Assembly (NCBI GenBank): GCA_017536285.1
Contig: JAFXHP010000037.1
Span: 1 to 14,657, forward strand
Length of the DNA: 14,657 bases
DNA from: Clostridia bacterium
GTDB lineage: Bacteria > Bacillota_A > Clostridia > UMGS1883 > HGM11501
Reading direction: 5' to 3'
Positions 6,221 to 14,298 of this stretch are shown piece after piece. Positions within the stretch are counted from its first letter, which is position 1. Each line of letters opens with the position of its first letter. The notes beneath the pieces are model-generated. The model saw only the letters and a list, made by a program, of their open reading frames with translations, did no database searches and was not told where the DNA came from. A program made the translations under genes and the position numbers.

Positions 6221-6688
6221 TCAAACAACAACATCAATTATATGTTTTTTGTTTTCTTTTGCATAACATCTGGTATAGTAACTTCCACCCTCTGTTTTTG
6301 TGCAATACGATATCAAAAAATCAGAATTATCAACCATATAGCGGTTTCTTACATGCATGCATCCGTCATAGTAGTGCTCAGCAAGAGTTTCAATATCGTC
6401 CGCCATCTCAATAATACAACGGTATCTCTCTTTGTCACACCTGCTGTAATAGCGTTCTTGTCCTTTACACGGAACTGCAACAACCAATTTTACCGATGCA
6501 TATTTTTTTGCCTCAATCACAATTTCTGCCGCAAGCATATCATAGCCTGCCGCACCGCCGGTTATAAATTCCGTAACGCCTCTGGCAATAAGCAAATCCA
6601 CCGTCTTTTTTGTAAAATCCCTTACTGCTGCAAAATCCTTTGCCGGAATATCACGATGCCCTGTAAATGCACAAACAAGTCCGCTCAT
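6221..6688 (-). CDS. SLOG-domain protein, DUF1273 (YspA-like) family
   Basis: A 155-residue Rossmann-like protein with the features of the DUF1273/SLOG group, related to DprA and predicted to bind nucleotides or nucleotide-derived ligands: AFTGHRDI (7-14), GGAAGYDMLAAE (44-55), VPCKGQE (72-78), VRNRYMVDNSDFLI (113-126) and GGSYYT (134-139). No biochemical role is established. Its ATG overlaps the galM stop in an ATGA junction (4 bp), which implies translational coupling; the EEP hydrolase follows 12 bp later. A role in sensing a nucleotide or sugar-nucleotide ligand alongside those enzymes is inference only. Confidence 0.85.
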   Translation of the reverse strand: MSGLVCAFTGHRDIPAKDFAAVRDFTKKTVDLLIARGVTEFITGGAAGYDMLAAEIVIEAKKYASVKLVVAVPCKGQERYYSRCDKERYRCIIEMADDIETLAEHYYDGCMHVRNRYMVDNSDFLISYCTKTEGGSYYTRCYAKENKKHIIDVVV

Positions 6689-7710
6689 CTATGGAATTTA
6701 AATTCTGTTATGGTGTCATACACTTCGCCTTTTTTAAGCACAGGAGAAGGGAAATGACTGTATTCCATGGCATTGGGGAATACCTGCGTCTCTAAGCAAA
6801 GACCGCCGTGAACTGGATATTTCGCTCCGTTTTTGCATACTCTTTCGGTCTGTATGCCATTACCTGTGTAAAGCTGTACAGCAGGTCTGTCTGTATAGGA
6901 GTCCATAACTATTCCTGTCTTATCTCCCGTAAGAGTTGAGAATTTGCGGAAACCAAAACCGTCAAGTGCAAAGTTATGGTCATATCCGCCAAAAAGGTTA
7001 ACCTGGGGATGATTTGACGCAAAACCGTCATACATCTTAATCCCTTCTCTGAAGTCAAATGCACCACCGGAAACGTCTTCTACAACGCCATAGGGCATGC
7101 ACTCTTCGGTGTTGGGAGTATAGAAGCTTGACTGAATCATTAACGTATGGCCGTCAACAGTTCCCGAATCATGACCGTTTAAATTAAAATATGTGTGATT
7201 TGTCATGTTAAGAAGAGTGTCAGCGTTGGCCTTTCCTTCATAATGAATTTTAAGGCTGTTTTCTTTTGTAAGAGTATAAGTAACCTTTACCTTTACCTTT
7301 CCGGGAAAACCTTCATCTCCGTCCTCCGATGTAAGTGTAAGAATCAGCGAAGGCTCTGCCTTATCCACAGCCTTTCCTTCCCACACACGCTTTCCGAATC
7401 CTCTGTTTCCTCCGTGAAGATTGTTATTTCCATTGTTTTTTGCAAGGGTATACTTTTTTCCACCCAGAGTAAATTCGCCCTTAGCGATACGATTGGAGTT
7501 TCTTCCGATCAAAGCACCGTAGCATCCGTTGTTCTCCATATACTCTTCCAAAGTATCACGACCGAGAACAACGTCAACTCCATCATAACAAAGAGTTCTT
7601 ATAATCCCGCCATAGGTTATTATTTCCGCTGTAAGCCCTTTGCCGTTATCCATCTTAAAAAGGTAAACCTCATCGGGTCCGACTTTTCCGTAAAGTATTT
7701 TTTCAATCAT
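6685..7710 (-). CDS. galM: Aldose 1-epimerase (galactose mutarotase)
   Basis: A 341-residue cytosolic enzyme that interconverts alpha and beta anomers of aldoses such as galactose and glucose, feeding the Leloir pathway. Active-site residues are visible: His99 in NNLHGG, the catalytic acid His172 in MTNHTYFNL, Asp244 in GGYDHNF and the catalytic base Glu307 in CLETQVFPNA. GRNSNRI (69-75) is also typical, and the length is normal. The ATG at 7710 has AAAGGAAG upstream. It follows the SGNH hydrolase by 19 bp and overlaps the SLOG gene by 4 bp. No galK, galT or galE is present, so substrate preference is open. Confidence 0.94.
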   Translation of the reverse strand: MIEKILYGKVGPDEVYLFKMDNGKGLTAEIITYGGIIRTLCYDGVDVVLGRDTLEEYMENNGCYGALIGRNSNRIAKGEFTLGGKKYTLAKNNGNNNLHGGNRGFGKRVWEGKAVDKAEPSLILTLTSEDGDEGFPGKVKVKVTYTLTKENSLKIHYEGKANADTLLNMTNHTYFNLNGHDSGTVDGHTLMIQSSFYTPNTEECMPYGVVEDVSGGAFDFREGIKMYDGFASNHPQVNLFGGYDHNFALDGFGFRKFSTLTGDKTGIVMDSYTDRPAVQLYTGNGIQTERVCKNGAKYPVHGGLCLETQVFPNAMEYSHFPSPVLKKGEVYDTITEFKFHR

Positions 7711-7729
7711 TTTTATCTTCCTTTCCCTC

Positions 7730-8386
7730 TTAAAGTGATTTTATAAATGCTGCCAGCCTGTCGGCAATTCTTTCGTGTCCTCTGTCCGAAGGATGAAGAC
7801 CGTCAGGCATATAAAGTTTCTGAATTTCAGGAATTTCGGGATTTATTCCGCTCAACTTAAATAAGTCAAGAAGCGGCAAAGAATAATATTCCGCTACCTC
7901 ACGTAACGCTTCAACATATGTTTTCAAGGGATGATTAATCTCTCTGTTGGGGCTTCCCGCACCCAATGTATCCCCAAGTCTGTGAAGAGGAGTCATAATT
8001 ATAATTGTAGCAAGAGGATATTTTTCTATAAGTCCTCGGAAAAGATAGTGGCATACACCATAAAATGTATCCGGTGTTCTGTCTTTCATTTCTCCTAAAG
8101 GTGCATCGCCGTGTCCATAGTCGTTGGTTCCGCCGAAAACCACGATAAAATCCGCATCCGCCATCGGAACATATCTTGTACAAAAATCCATTTCAAAGCT
8201 CTCAGGCTGTCCTTCAATATGTATTCTCTGCTTTGCGATTCTTGTTCCGCTTAATCCGTAATTATTAACCTCAGCACCGTATTTTCTTCCGAAAACCGTT
8301 GTATACATATAGTCGTGTCCCGAAGAGCCCACACCCTGGGTTATCGAATCTCCGAGAAAATTAAAAATCTTACCTCTGATCTCCAT
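7730..8386 (-). CDS. SGNH/GDSL-family hydrolase
   Basis: A 218-residue serine esterase-fold protein. The four SGNH blocks are present: Ser14 in FLGDSITQG, Gly in NNYGLSG (41-47), Asn88 in FGGTNDYG, and Asp195/His198 in MPDGLHPSDRGHE. There is no signal peptide, so it should act in the cytoplasm; likely substrates are acyl or acetyl esters, for example deacetylation of imported acetylated sugars, which would fit the neighbouring mutarotase (inference). I start at ATG 8386, where GGAGGG lies just upstream. The longer frame to 8425 crosses the -10 promoter region. It is the first gene of the four-gene operon. Confidence 0.9.
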   Translation of the reverse strand: MEIRGKIFNFLGDSITQGVGSSGHDYMYTTVFGRKYGAEVNNYGLSGTRIAKQRIHIEGQPESFEMDFCTRYVPMADADFIVVFGGTNDYGHGDAPLGEMKDRTPDTFYGVCHYLFRGLIEKYPLATIIIMTPLHRLGDTLGAGSPNREINHPLKTYVEALREVAEYYSLPLLDLFKLSGINPEIPEIQKLYMPDGLHPSDRGHERIADRLAAFIKSL

Positions 8387-8415
8387 AGTGTCCCTCCATA
8401 TAGATTTATACCTTA

Positions 8416-8444
8416 ATAATAGCACTATATTAAAAAAATTACAA
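8416..8444 (-). promoter_or_regulatory. Promoter of the SGNH-galM-SLOG-EEP operon
   Basis: On the minus strand, TTGTAA (8444-8439) and TATTAT (8421-8416) lie 17 bp apart, 29 bp before the SGNH start codon. It is back to back with the plus-strand promoter at 8452-8480. Confidence 0.65.
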
Positions 8445-8451
8445 GTATTTA

Positions 8452-8480
8452 TTGCATTATCGGAAAAAATGTTTTATACT
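8452..8480 (+). promoter_or_regulatory. Promoter of the alcohol dehydrogenase/symporter operon
   Basis: TTGCAT (8452-8457) and TATACT (8475-8480) are 17 bp apart, the same hexamers as the clpP promoter. An inverted repeat, CGGAAAA (8461-8467) and TTTTCCG (8493-8499), brackets the -10 and could be a repressor operator. Confidence 0.75.
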
Positions 8481-8514
8481 ATAGAAGGAATATTTTCCGA
8501 AAGGACTGTTTTTA

Positions 8515-9624
8515 TTGGTACATAAATTTTCATCATCCGTAAACATGATTATCGAAAAGGGTGCCGTTAAGAATAATAAAGAGCTTATCGCTTCTCTTGG
8601 AAGCAAAGCACTTATTGTTACAGGAAAAACTTCTGCTGAAAAAACCGGGGCACTTTCCGATGTGACAAATGCTCTTGAAGTTACAGGCATCCACTACGAA
8701 ATATATTCCGGCGTGGAACCCAACCCCACATATAACAGTGTATTGGACGCCGCCGGAAAAGGAACAAAAGCAGGTTGTGACTTTGTAATCGGAATCGGCG
8801 GCGGAAGTCCGCTTGACGCTGCAAAAGCAATTGCCGCCGTTATGAAAAATCCCGACATATCAGAAGAAGATGCTTTTTCTGCAAAATACAAAAACGGTGC
8901 ATACCCTATCGTTGCAATCGGCACTACTGCAGGCACGGGAAGCGAGGTTACTCCCTATGCAGTAATAACCGGAAACGACGGAAGAAAAAAAAGCATGCGT
9001 TCACCCCACCTTCTTCCGAAAGTTTCCTTAGGAGACATAACATATATTTCTCAAATGAGCGAAGCTCTTATTAAAAATACGGCACTTGATGCATGCTGTC
9101 ATGCCTTTGAAAGTTATTTATGCAAAGCAGCAAACGACTTTACAAAAACCTTTGCTCTGCGTGCTATAAAGCTTTTAATTCCGGAATTTGAAACCATATC
9201 AGCTTACGGCACAGAAGGTCTTGACGACGAGGATTTTGAAAATCTCTACCTTGCGTCAATTTATGCAGGCTATGCTATTTCCGTAACCGGAACCGCAATG
9301 TGCCACACCCTAAGCTATTATTTGTCTGAAAAGAAAGGCATTCCCCACGGAAGGGCGTGTGCACTCTATCTTCCCGCCTTCATTTTGCATAACATAAAGT
9401 GGGCACCGAAGGAATCGGCTGACCTTTATGAGGAAATCCTTCGCACAGATGAGGAAATCCGCACTCTTGTTGCAGACCTTACGGGAGTGTGTGACCTTAA
9501 GCTTACAGAAGAGGATCTTGACACAATCCGCCCGAGGCTCGTAAATAATCCCAGCCTGGAAAAGTGCCTTGGCGAATGTCCGCCTGCTTACGCAGAGGAG
9601 ATATTAAAGGCATTATTTTCATAA
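8515..9624 (+). CDS. Iron-containing alcohol dehydrogenase
   Basis: A 369-residue group III NAD(P)-dependent, Fe2+-type alcohol dehydrogenase (FucO/GldA/1,3-propanediol dehydrogenase superfamily), cytosolic. The nucleotide-binding GIGGGSPLD (93-101) and TTAGTGSEVTP (137-147) motifs are present. The expected metal ligands Asp192, His196, His264 and His278 lie in LDACCHAFES, AMCHTL and IPHGRA. The start is TTG at 8515, with AAAGGA 10-11 nt upstream. The first ATG in frame (8545) would remove the conserved N-terminal strand. The substrate (an aldehyde or alcohol) cannot be told from sequence. The symporter follows 48 bp later in the same orientation. Confidence 0.92.
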   Translation: MVHKFSSSVNMIIEKGAVKNNKELIASLGSKALIVTGKTSAEKTGALSDVTNALEVTGIHYEIYSGVEPNPTYNSVLDAAGKGTKAGCDFVIGIGGGSPLDAAKAIAAVMKNPDISEEDAFSAKYKNGAYPIVAIGTTAGTGSEVTPYAVITGNDGRKKSMRSPHLLPKVSLGDITYISQMSEALIKNTALDACCHAFESYLCKAANDFTKTFALRAIKLLIPEFETISAYGTEGLDDEDFENLYLASIYAGYAISVTGTAMCHTLSYYLSEKKGIPHGRACALYLPAFILHNIKWAPKESADLYEEILRTDEEIRTLVADLTGVCDLKLTEEDLDTIRPRLVNNPSLEKCLGECPPAYAEEILKALFS

Positions 9625-9625
9625 A

Positions 9626-9646
9626 ATTAAAGCAAAATGCTTTAAT
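9626..9646 (+). other. Intercistronic hairpin between the dehydrogenase and symporter genes
   Basis: An 8-bp stem, ATTAAAGC/GCTTTAAT, with a 5-nt loop begins just after the dehydrogenase stop. It lacks a T-run, so it is more likely an mRNA processing or stability element than a terminator. Confidence 0.4.
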
Positions 9647-9672
9647 ATAAATCAAAAGAGAGGAAATATACT

Positions 9673-11067
9673 ATGCAAAGAGAAAAATTCGGTTCAAGAC
9701 TCGGCTTCATCCTGATTTCAGCAGGATGTGCCATCGGACTCGGTAATGTTTACCGTTTCCCCATTTTAACAGGAGGCTACGGCGGTGGCTTCTTCGTACT
9801 CATTTATATCGCATTCCTTTTACTTTTGGGTCTTCCCATTATGACTGCAGAGCTCACTGTCGGCCGTGCCAGTCAGAGAAGCATCGCATCAAGCTTTGAC
9901 GTGCTTGAAAAACCCGGTCAGAAATGGCACTGGATGAAGTATATGGGCATCGCCGGAAACTATCTTTTAATGATGTTCTACACCACCATTTCATCCTGGA
10001 TGCTTATCTATTTCGGTAAGTATATTACAGGCTCTATCCTTACCGCACAGACCGTGCCTGAGCTTGGCGACGTATTCGGTGCAACCGTTACAAACACTCC
10101 CTTAATCATAATTATGACCTTTGCTGTTATCATTTTATGCTTCGGCATTTGCTCACTCGGTCTTCAGAAGGGCGTTGAAAGAATAACCAAGGTTATGATG
10201 ATACTCCTTTTCGCACTTATGATAGGCCTTGCAATTTACTCCTGTACACTTAAGGGTGGCCTTGAAGGTCTTAAGTTCTACCTTATCCCTTCCGTTGAAA
10301 ATCTTCAGAAGGCAGGCGTATGGACAGTAATTTCCGCAGCTATGGGACAAGCTTTCTTCTCCCTTAGTATCGGTATCGGCTCCATTGCCATTTTCGGTTC
10401 CTACATCAGTAAGGAAAAGAGACTTATGGGAGAAGCTGCTACAATCATTTCCCTTGATACATCTGTTGCTTTAATTTCCGGCCTTATAGTATTCCCCGCT
10501 TGCTTTGCTTATGCAGGTGGCGTAAACGCAGACCCCGGAACAGTTGGTGCAAGCTTCTTATTCACCACACTTTCTTCCATATTCAATGCAATGGCTCAGC
10601 CTATCGGACAGATAGTCGGTATCCTTTTCTTCCTGTTTATGATTTTTGCTGCACTTTCAACGGTTATCGCAGTGTTCGAAAACATCATGTCCTTCTGGCT
10701 TGAGCTTACAAAGTTCAACAGAGTACAATCTGCAATCATAAACATCGTGCTTATGTGCGTTCTTTCCCTTCCCTGCATCCTTGGCTTTACCGTATGGTCA
10801 GGCTTTGCGTGGGGTCCCGGCCTTTCCAAGGGAATCATGGACCTTGAAGACTTCATCATAAGTAATAACCTTCTTCCTCTGGGTTCACTTTGTTATGTAC
10901 TTTTCTGTACTTACAATAAGCATGGCTGGGGCTGGAGTAACTTCATGACCGAGGTTAACACAGGTCAGGGTCTCGCTTTCCCCAAGTGGCTCAGAGTATA
11001 TGTAAAATATGTTCTTCCCTTAATTATCCTTATCGTATGGGTTCAGGGCTGGGTTACAATGTTTTAA
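9673..11067 (+). CDS. Neurotransmitter:sodium symporter (NSS/SNF) family transporter
   Basis: A 464-residue LeuT-fold membrane protein that uses the sodium gradient to import amino acids or related amines. The TM1 signature GSRLGFILISAGCAIGLGNVYRFP (by segments, residues 7-30) and the following GGYGGGFF are diagnostic. TM6-like AAMGQAFFSLSIGIGS (about 223-238) is also present. Hydrophobicity suggests 11-12 membrane spans, usual for bacterial members. A GAGGAAA ribosome site precedes the ATG. Codon choice is clean and regular, as in well-expressed genes. It is probably cotranscribed with the dehydrogenase, and a strong terminator follows. The substrate is not predictable here. Confidence 0.93.
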   Translation: MQREKFGSRLGFILISAGCAIGLGNVYRFPILTGGYGGGFFVLIYIAFLLLLGLPIMTAELTVGRASQRSIASSFDVLEKPGQKWHWMKYMGIAGNYLLMMFYTTISSWMLIYFGKYITGSILTAQTVPELGDVFGATVTNTPLIIIMTFAVIILCFGICSLGLQKGVERITKVMMILLFALMIGLAIYSCTLKGGLEGLKFYLIPSVENLQKAGVWTVISAAMGQAFFSLSIGIGSIAIFGSYISKEKRLMGEAATIISLDTSVALISGLIVFPACFAYAGGVNADPGTVGASFLFTTLSSIFNAMAQPIGQIVGILFFLFMIFAALSTVIAVFENIMSFWLELTKFNRVQSAIINIVLMCVLSLPCILGFTVWSGFAWGPGLSKGIMDLEDFIISNNLLPLGSLCYVLFCTYNKHGWGWSNFMTEVNTGQGLAFPKWLRVYVKYVLPLIILIVWVQGWVTMF

Positions 11068-11074
11068 TTAAACA

Positions 11075-11108
11075 AAAAAGAGCATCGGAAAATTCCGATG
11101 CTCTTTTT
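11075..11108 (+). terminator. Terminator of the dehydrogenase/symporter operon
   Basis: AAAAAGAGCATCGGAA (11075-11090) pairs with 11093-11108, giving an A/T-flanked stem of about 14 bp ending in five T, 7 bp past the symporter stop. The flanking A and T tracts make it potentially bidirectional. Confidence 0.92.
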
Positions 11109-11144
11109 ATACTATTGCATCTTTTATCCTATGCTTCACTGTAG

Positions 11145-11164
11145 GGAACGGATTTATCCGTTCC
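11145..11164. repeat. Hairpin between the two convergent terminators
   Basis: GGAACGGAT (11145-11153) and ATCCGTTCC (11156-11164) form a 9-bp palindrome with a minimal loop and no T-run. Its function is unknown. Confidence 0.55.
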
Positions 11165-11178
11165 GCAAAAAGCATTAC

Positions 11179-11212
11179 AAAAACGTGGTACTCTTCTGAG
11201 TACCACGTTTTT
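11179..11212 (-). terminator. Terminator of the serine hydrolase/glycosidase-like pair
   Basis: A perfect 15-bp stem (11179-11193 with 11198-11212) with a 4-nt loop and a terminal T-run on the minus strand. It touches the stop codon of the glycosidase-like gene at 11212-11214. Confidence 0.9.
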
Positions 11213-13092
11213 TACCTTTTCACTTCGCCGAAATATTCAAGCAGCATTTCCATCATCCTTGAGCTTCCGCTTCCGTTTGGTTGCCAGGGGCAATATCTTG
11301 GATTTATGGAACAATATCTTTCAGAAACCACCATTTCGCTTGTCATGCCGTAATGCATCATGGCAGAAAGGGTATGAAAAGCCTTTTCCAGCTCTCCCGA
11401 TGCCACCCACGCCTTAAGCCAGTAGGTTTCACTCTGCATTGTGTACCACACATCGCCATAACCGCCGAAATATGCCTCGTCCCACATGCTTTCACAGCTT
11501 GTCATTCTTCCTGTAAGGCCTTTTTCAAACTGTCCGCGTTTTATAAAATAATTTTCCATCTGCTTCATCATCTTGCTTCCCGGCTCGATAAAACCAGTAT
11601 AAAGCAAAAAGGGTGCTCCGTCGGTATAATAGCTGTAGGTATGACTGTCGCAAAAATCTATTCCAAGCTCGTGAGGAAAAATATATTCCTCATCATCTTC
11701 ATGCCCTTTCCAAAGAGAATCCCTTATATCAAATACAGCCTTTTTATAGCTTTCATATATAGCCTTGGTTTTTCCGTATTCTTCATGACCGAACGCCCCG
11801 AGTGCCTCAACCATAAAAGCTAACGCCTTTACGTTATAGCTGTCTGTAAATGTCCAAAACTGTGCCACGTCATTCCAGTCGCTTCCCTTTCCCGGAGGAA
11901 AGATTCCATTATATCCGCCACTTCTTTCTGACGTTCTCTTTTTCTCAATCCAATCTCTCATTGAAATAAGATGAGGAATAAAATAGTTAAGCTCACTTTT
12001 CTTCTTTGTTGCAATAAGATGGGAGCTTATCGCCCATATAACAGCACCGGTAAAGTTTTCCCAGCCTGCCGTGCTTCCTATTTTCCCTTTATCATGGCCT
12101 TCCTTTATAAGCCAGCGTTCACAATAATATCTGCAGGCTTCAAAGGTGTAGTCGGAAAGGCCTACCCTGTCAAGCATAGAAATCACCTGTGCCCCCTCAT
12201 AGGGCCACACAAATCTTCCTACATCTCCCTGACGTACCGTAACAAGGTCGCTCCCCTCGTAATGTGCCAGCATCTGCATTAGCTGAGCTGCCATATGGTA
12301 AAATACATCAAGATATATTCCTTCTGCATCGGGCGTAGTTTTTATTTTTCTTTTAATACCTTCCCAAAAGGAAACTGCTTTTTCCCTTTCATCATCATAA
12401 GAAAAGTTCCCGATTTCGCCATTTTCGCAAATAGCACCCGTATAGCTTATGCTCTCTCCCGGCATAAGGAAATAGTCAAGTTTAAAATAGTCTGAAGGAT
12501 AAAAGCTATACCCTTCTGTCTCACCGGTAACCCAAGACACATCCCCATTAATTTTAATCGTCGAAGTTCCGCTTTTTGCTTCGCCGCATCCTGTTTCACA
12601 CCATGTCCTTTTAATCAAAAACCAGTTTTTATAGTTGGGTTCGTACGGAGAATACCCCTCCTGATGCTGATTAAGCATATACTTTTCGTTTCCCGAACGC
12701 ACCATTATTCCGATGGAATTTTCCACCCTGTTTTCCGTATTATTTGAAAGTGTAATCCTGAAATACACTTTCGGGTTTCTGCCTTCTCCTGTGAAAGCCT
12801 CAAACTTCACGGTACATTCCGCTTCATTTGTCATCTCATAAATCGGAACTCCCGGCGTGGGAGGTAAAAATACCGTTTTATCCATTAAAAAACCTTCCAT
12901 TTTTTCTCCGTGAAGCAGAATAATTCCTATTCCGGGCTGCCCCACATGAGTTCCGTCATCAAGAAGTGACGAATTTAAGATTTTCATGTCGGGACACATC
13001 ATTATAAGTCTCTCCGAAAGAGGACGCTGAAGGTATATTTTGTTGGTAAGTGGCCTTTGCCACATTACTTTTTCTCTCATACACTCACTCAT
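11212..13092 (-). CDS. Six-hairpin glycosidase-like protein
   Basis: A 626-residue protein, apparently cytosolic as no signal peptide is seen. Residues 1 to about 250 are beta-rich, like a carbohydrate-active N-terminal sandwich. About 255-626 is helical with the aromatic, acid-rich loops of (alpha/alpha)6-barrel glycosidases: FVWPYEGAQ (295-302), STAGWENFTGAVIWA (340-354), GSDWNDVAQFW (403-413), HTYSYYTDGAPF (484-495) and CESMWDEAYFGGYGD (533-547). Candidate catalytic acids are Glu299, Asp405/408 and Asp538/Glu539, but I cannot assign a GH family. The start is uncertain: ATG 13092 is 1 bp after the upstream TGA and lacks a ribosome site, suggesting coupled translation; ATG 13080 is the alternative. 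A terminator overlaps the stop codon. Confidence 0.75.
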   Translation of the reverse strand: MSECMREKVMWQRPLTNKIYLQRPLSERLIMMCPDMKILNSSLLDDGTHVGQPGIGIILLHGEKMEGFLMDKTVFLPPTPGVPIYEMTNEAECTVKFEAFTGEGRNPKVYFRITLSNNTENRVENSIGIMVRSGNEKYMLNQHQEGYSPYEPNYKNWFLIKRTWCETGCGEAKSGTSTIKINGDVSWVTGETEGYSFYPSDYFKLDYFLMPGESISYTGAICENGEIGNFSYDDEREKAVSFWEGIKRKIKTTPDAEGIYLDVFYHMAAQLMQMLAHYEGSDLVTVRQGDVGRFVWPYEGAQVISMLDRVGLSDYTFEACRYYCERWLIKEGHDKGKIGSTAGWENFTGAVIWAISSHLIATKKKSELNYFIPHLISMRDWIEKKRTSERSGGYNGIFPPGKGSDWNDVAQFWTFTDSYNVKALAFMVEALGAFGHEEYGKTKAIYESYKKAVFDIRDSLWKGHEDDEEYIFPHELGIDFCDSHTYSYYTDGAPFLLYTGFIEPGSKMMKQMENYFIKRGQFEKGLTGRMTSCESMWDEAYFGGYGDVWYTMQSETYWLKAWVASGELEKAFHTLSAMMHYGMTSEMVVSERYCSINPRYCPWQPNGSGSSRMMEMLLEYFGEVKR

Positions 13093-13093
13093 T

Positions 13094-14179
13094 TCAGTTG
13101 AAATAGTCGTATGCCATACGGGAAATTTTCTGTATCGTAGTTGCGCCATAAGCAACATTTCCGTTTCCGAGAACGCAGATTATATAATCCTTGCCGGGTG
13201 AAAAAACAATGGCTATATCGGAGTTTGCCGTGTCCGTCTCCCCCGTCTTGTTGGCAACTACAGTTCCTTCGGGAAGCCCTGCGGGAATTTTCCACCGCCT
13301 TGTCTGGTCAAGAAGAAGCGACAGCATTTCTTCAGATGCGCTTTCCGAGATAAGCTCTTTATTGTATATGGCTTTAAGCATCCTTCCGCAGTCACGGGGC
13401 GACGTGTAGTTATGGTGACGGTAAGGTCCCTTTCTTCCCGAAAGCTCTACAAGATAGGAGCCGCGCTCGGTGTTTTCGCATCCTTTAGCTCTTGAAACTT
13501 CGTTTTCTCTGTCAAAACCGGCCGCTTCATTTCCTCCGCCGTTTTTTATGGTGAGGTAGTTACATGCCTCGTTGCTGCTTTCCGTTATCATAAGGCGAAG
13601 GCGATGGGAAATGTCGGCATTTTTTTCTAAATTTCCCTTTTCAATTTCGCTGTAGGTTGCCGCCATAGTGTAAATTTTAACCAGGCTTGCGGCAGAATAG
13701 CGGGCTTCGTTTATTAAAAGATATTCATTATTTGATAAATCCTGAATAAACACACCCCAGGATCCGTTTTGAGTTTTTATATAGTCTTCAATTTCAGTTT
13801 TTAATTCCGCAAGTCCTTCATGGTCAGGCGGAGTGGCATACCAGCCGTCAGATAAATAGTCTTCGTATTTGCTTTCCACCACCATCATAACTTCGGCAGT
13901 ATCAGAATACACAGCCTTAAAAGGCTCCTTTGCCCACTCTCCCGAATCATATCCGGAAAAGCTTTCTTCGGTTATCAAAAGCGTGCCTCCGTCCTTGTTG
14001 TATATTCTCACAACAGGCACCTCATACCATCCGTCTTCTATATAGACGGAAGCTTCCTTTGCCTTTATTTCTTTCACTTCATTCTCTCGATAAACCTTAA
14101 TCCTACGCTCTCTGGTGTAAATAACCGCCGCAGAAAAAATAAGCACTATCGACAGCAAAATACATAGCAGTTTTTTCAT
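13094..14179 (-). CDS. Membrane-anchored serine hydrolase of the class A beta-lactamase fold
   Basis: A 361-residue protein with an N-terminal membrane anchor (about 4-20, no obvious cleavage site) facing outside. Next is a region with two related segments (about 56-88 and 89-118) with spaced Y-x-D and GWY/GEW words. The catalytic domain spans about 125-361: SxxK at Ser165-Lys168 (SLVK), SxN at Ser201-Asn203 (SSN) and KTG at 311-313. The ExxLN omega-loop motif needed for efficient beta-lactam deacylation is not seen; the region reads RGSYLVELSGRKG then NYTSPRD. This favours a penicillin-binding or cell-wall peptidase role over antibiotic resistance. ATG 14179 has AAAGGTGAT upstream. The glycosidase-like gene follows 1 bp after the stop. 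Confidence 0.85.
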   Translation of the reverse strand: MKKLLCILLSIVLIFSAAVIYTRERRIKVYRENEVKEIKAKEASVYIEDGWYEVPVVRIYNKDGGTLLITEESFSGYDSGEWAKEPFKAVYSDTAEVMMVVESKYEDYLSDGWYATPPDHEGLAELKTEIEDYIKTQNGSWGVFIQDLSNNEYLLINEARYSAASLVKIYTMAATYSEIEKGNLEKNADISHRLRLMITESSNEACNYLTIKNGGGNEAAGFDRENEVSRAKGCENTERGSYLVELSGRKGPYRHHNYTSPRDCGRMLKAIYNKELISESASEEMLSLLLDQTRRWKIPAGLPEGTVVANKTGETDTANSDIAIVFSPGKDYIICVLGNGNVAYGATTIQKISRMAYDYFN

Positions 14180-14215
14180 GTTATCACCTTTTATCCGTCA
14201 TTTTTCGATAGTTCA

Positions 14216-14244
14216 ATTTTATCACATCGCTTTAAAAAAATCAA
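14216..14244 (-). promoter_or_regulatory. Promoter of the serine hydrolase/glycosidase-like pair
   Basis: On the minus strand, TTGATT (14244-14239) and TAAAAT (14221-14216) lie 17 bp apart, giving a leader of about 30 nt. Confidence 0.6.
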
Positions 14245-14298
14245 TCAGTTTAATCAAAAAAGCACATTCTTGGACGATTTAATAAAACGCCTATAACA

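Noticed and set aside
13094..14179. Antibiotic-resistance class A beta-lactamase
   Set aside because: SxxK, SxN and KTG are present, but the ExxLN omega-loop motif is not visible and the protein is membrane-anchored with extra N-terminal segments.
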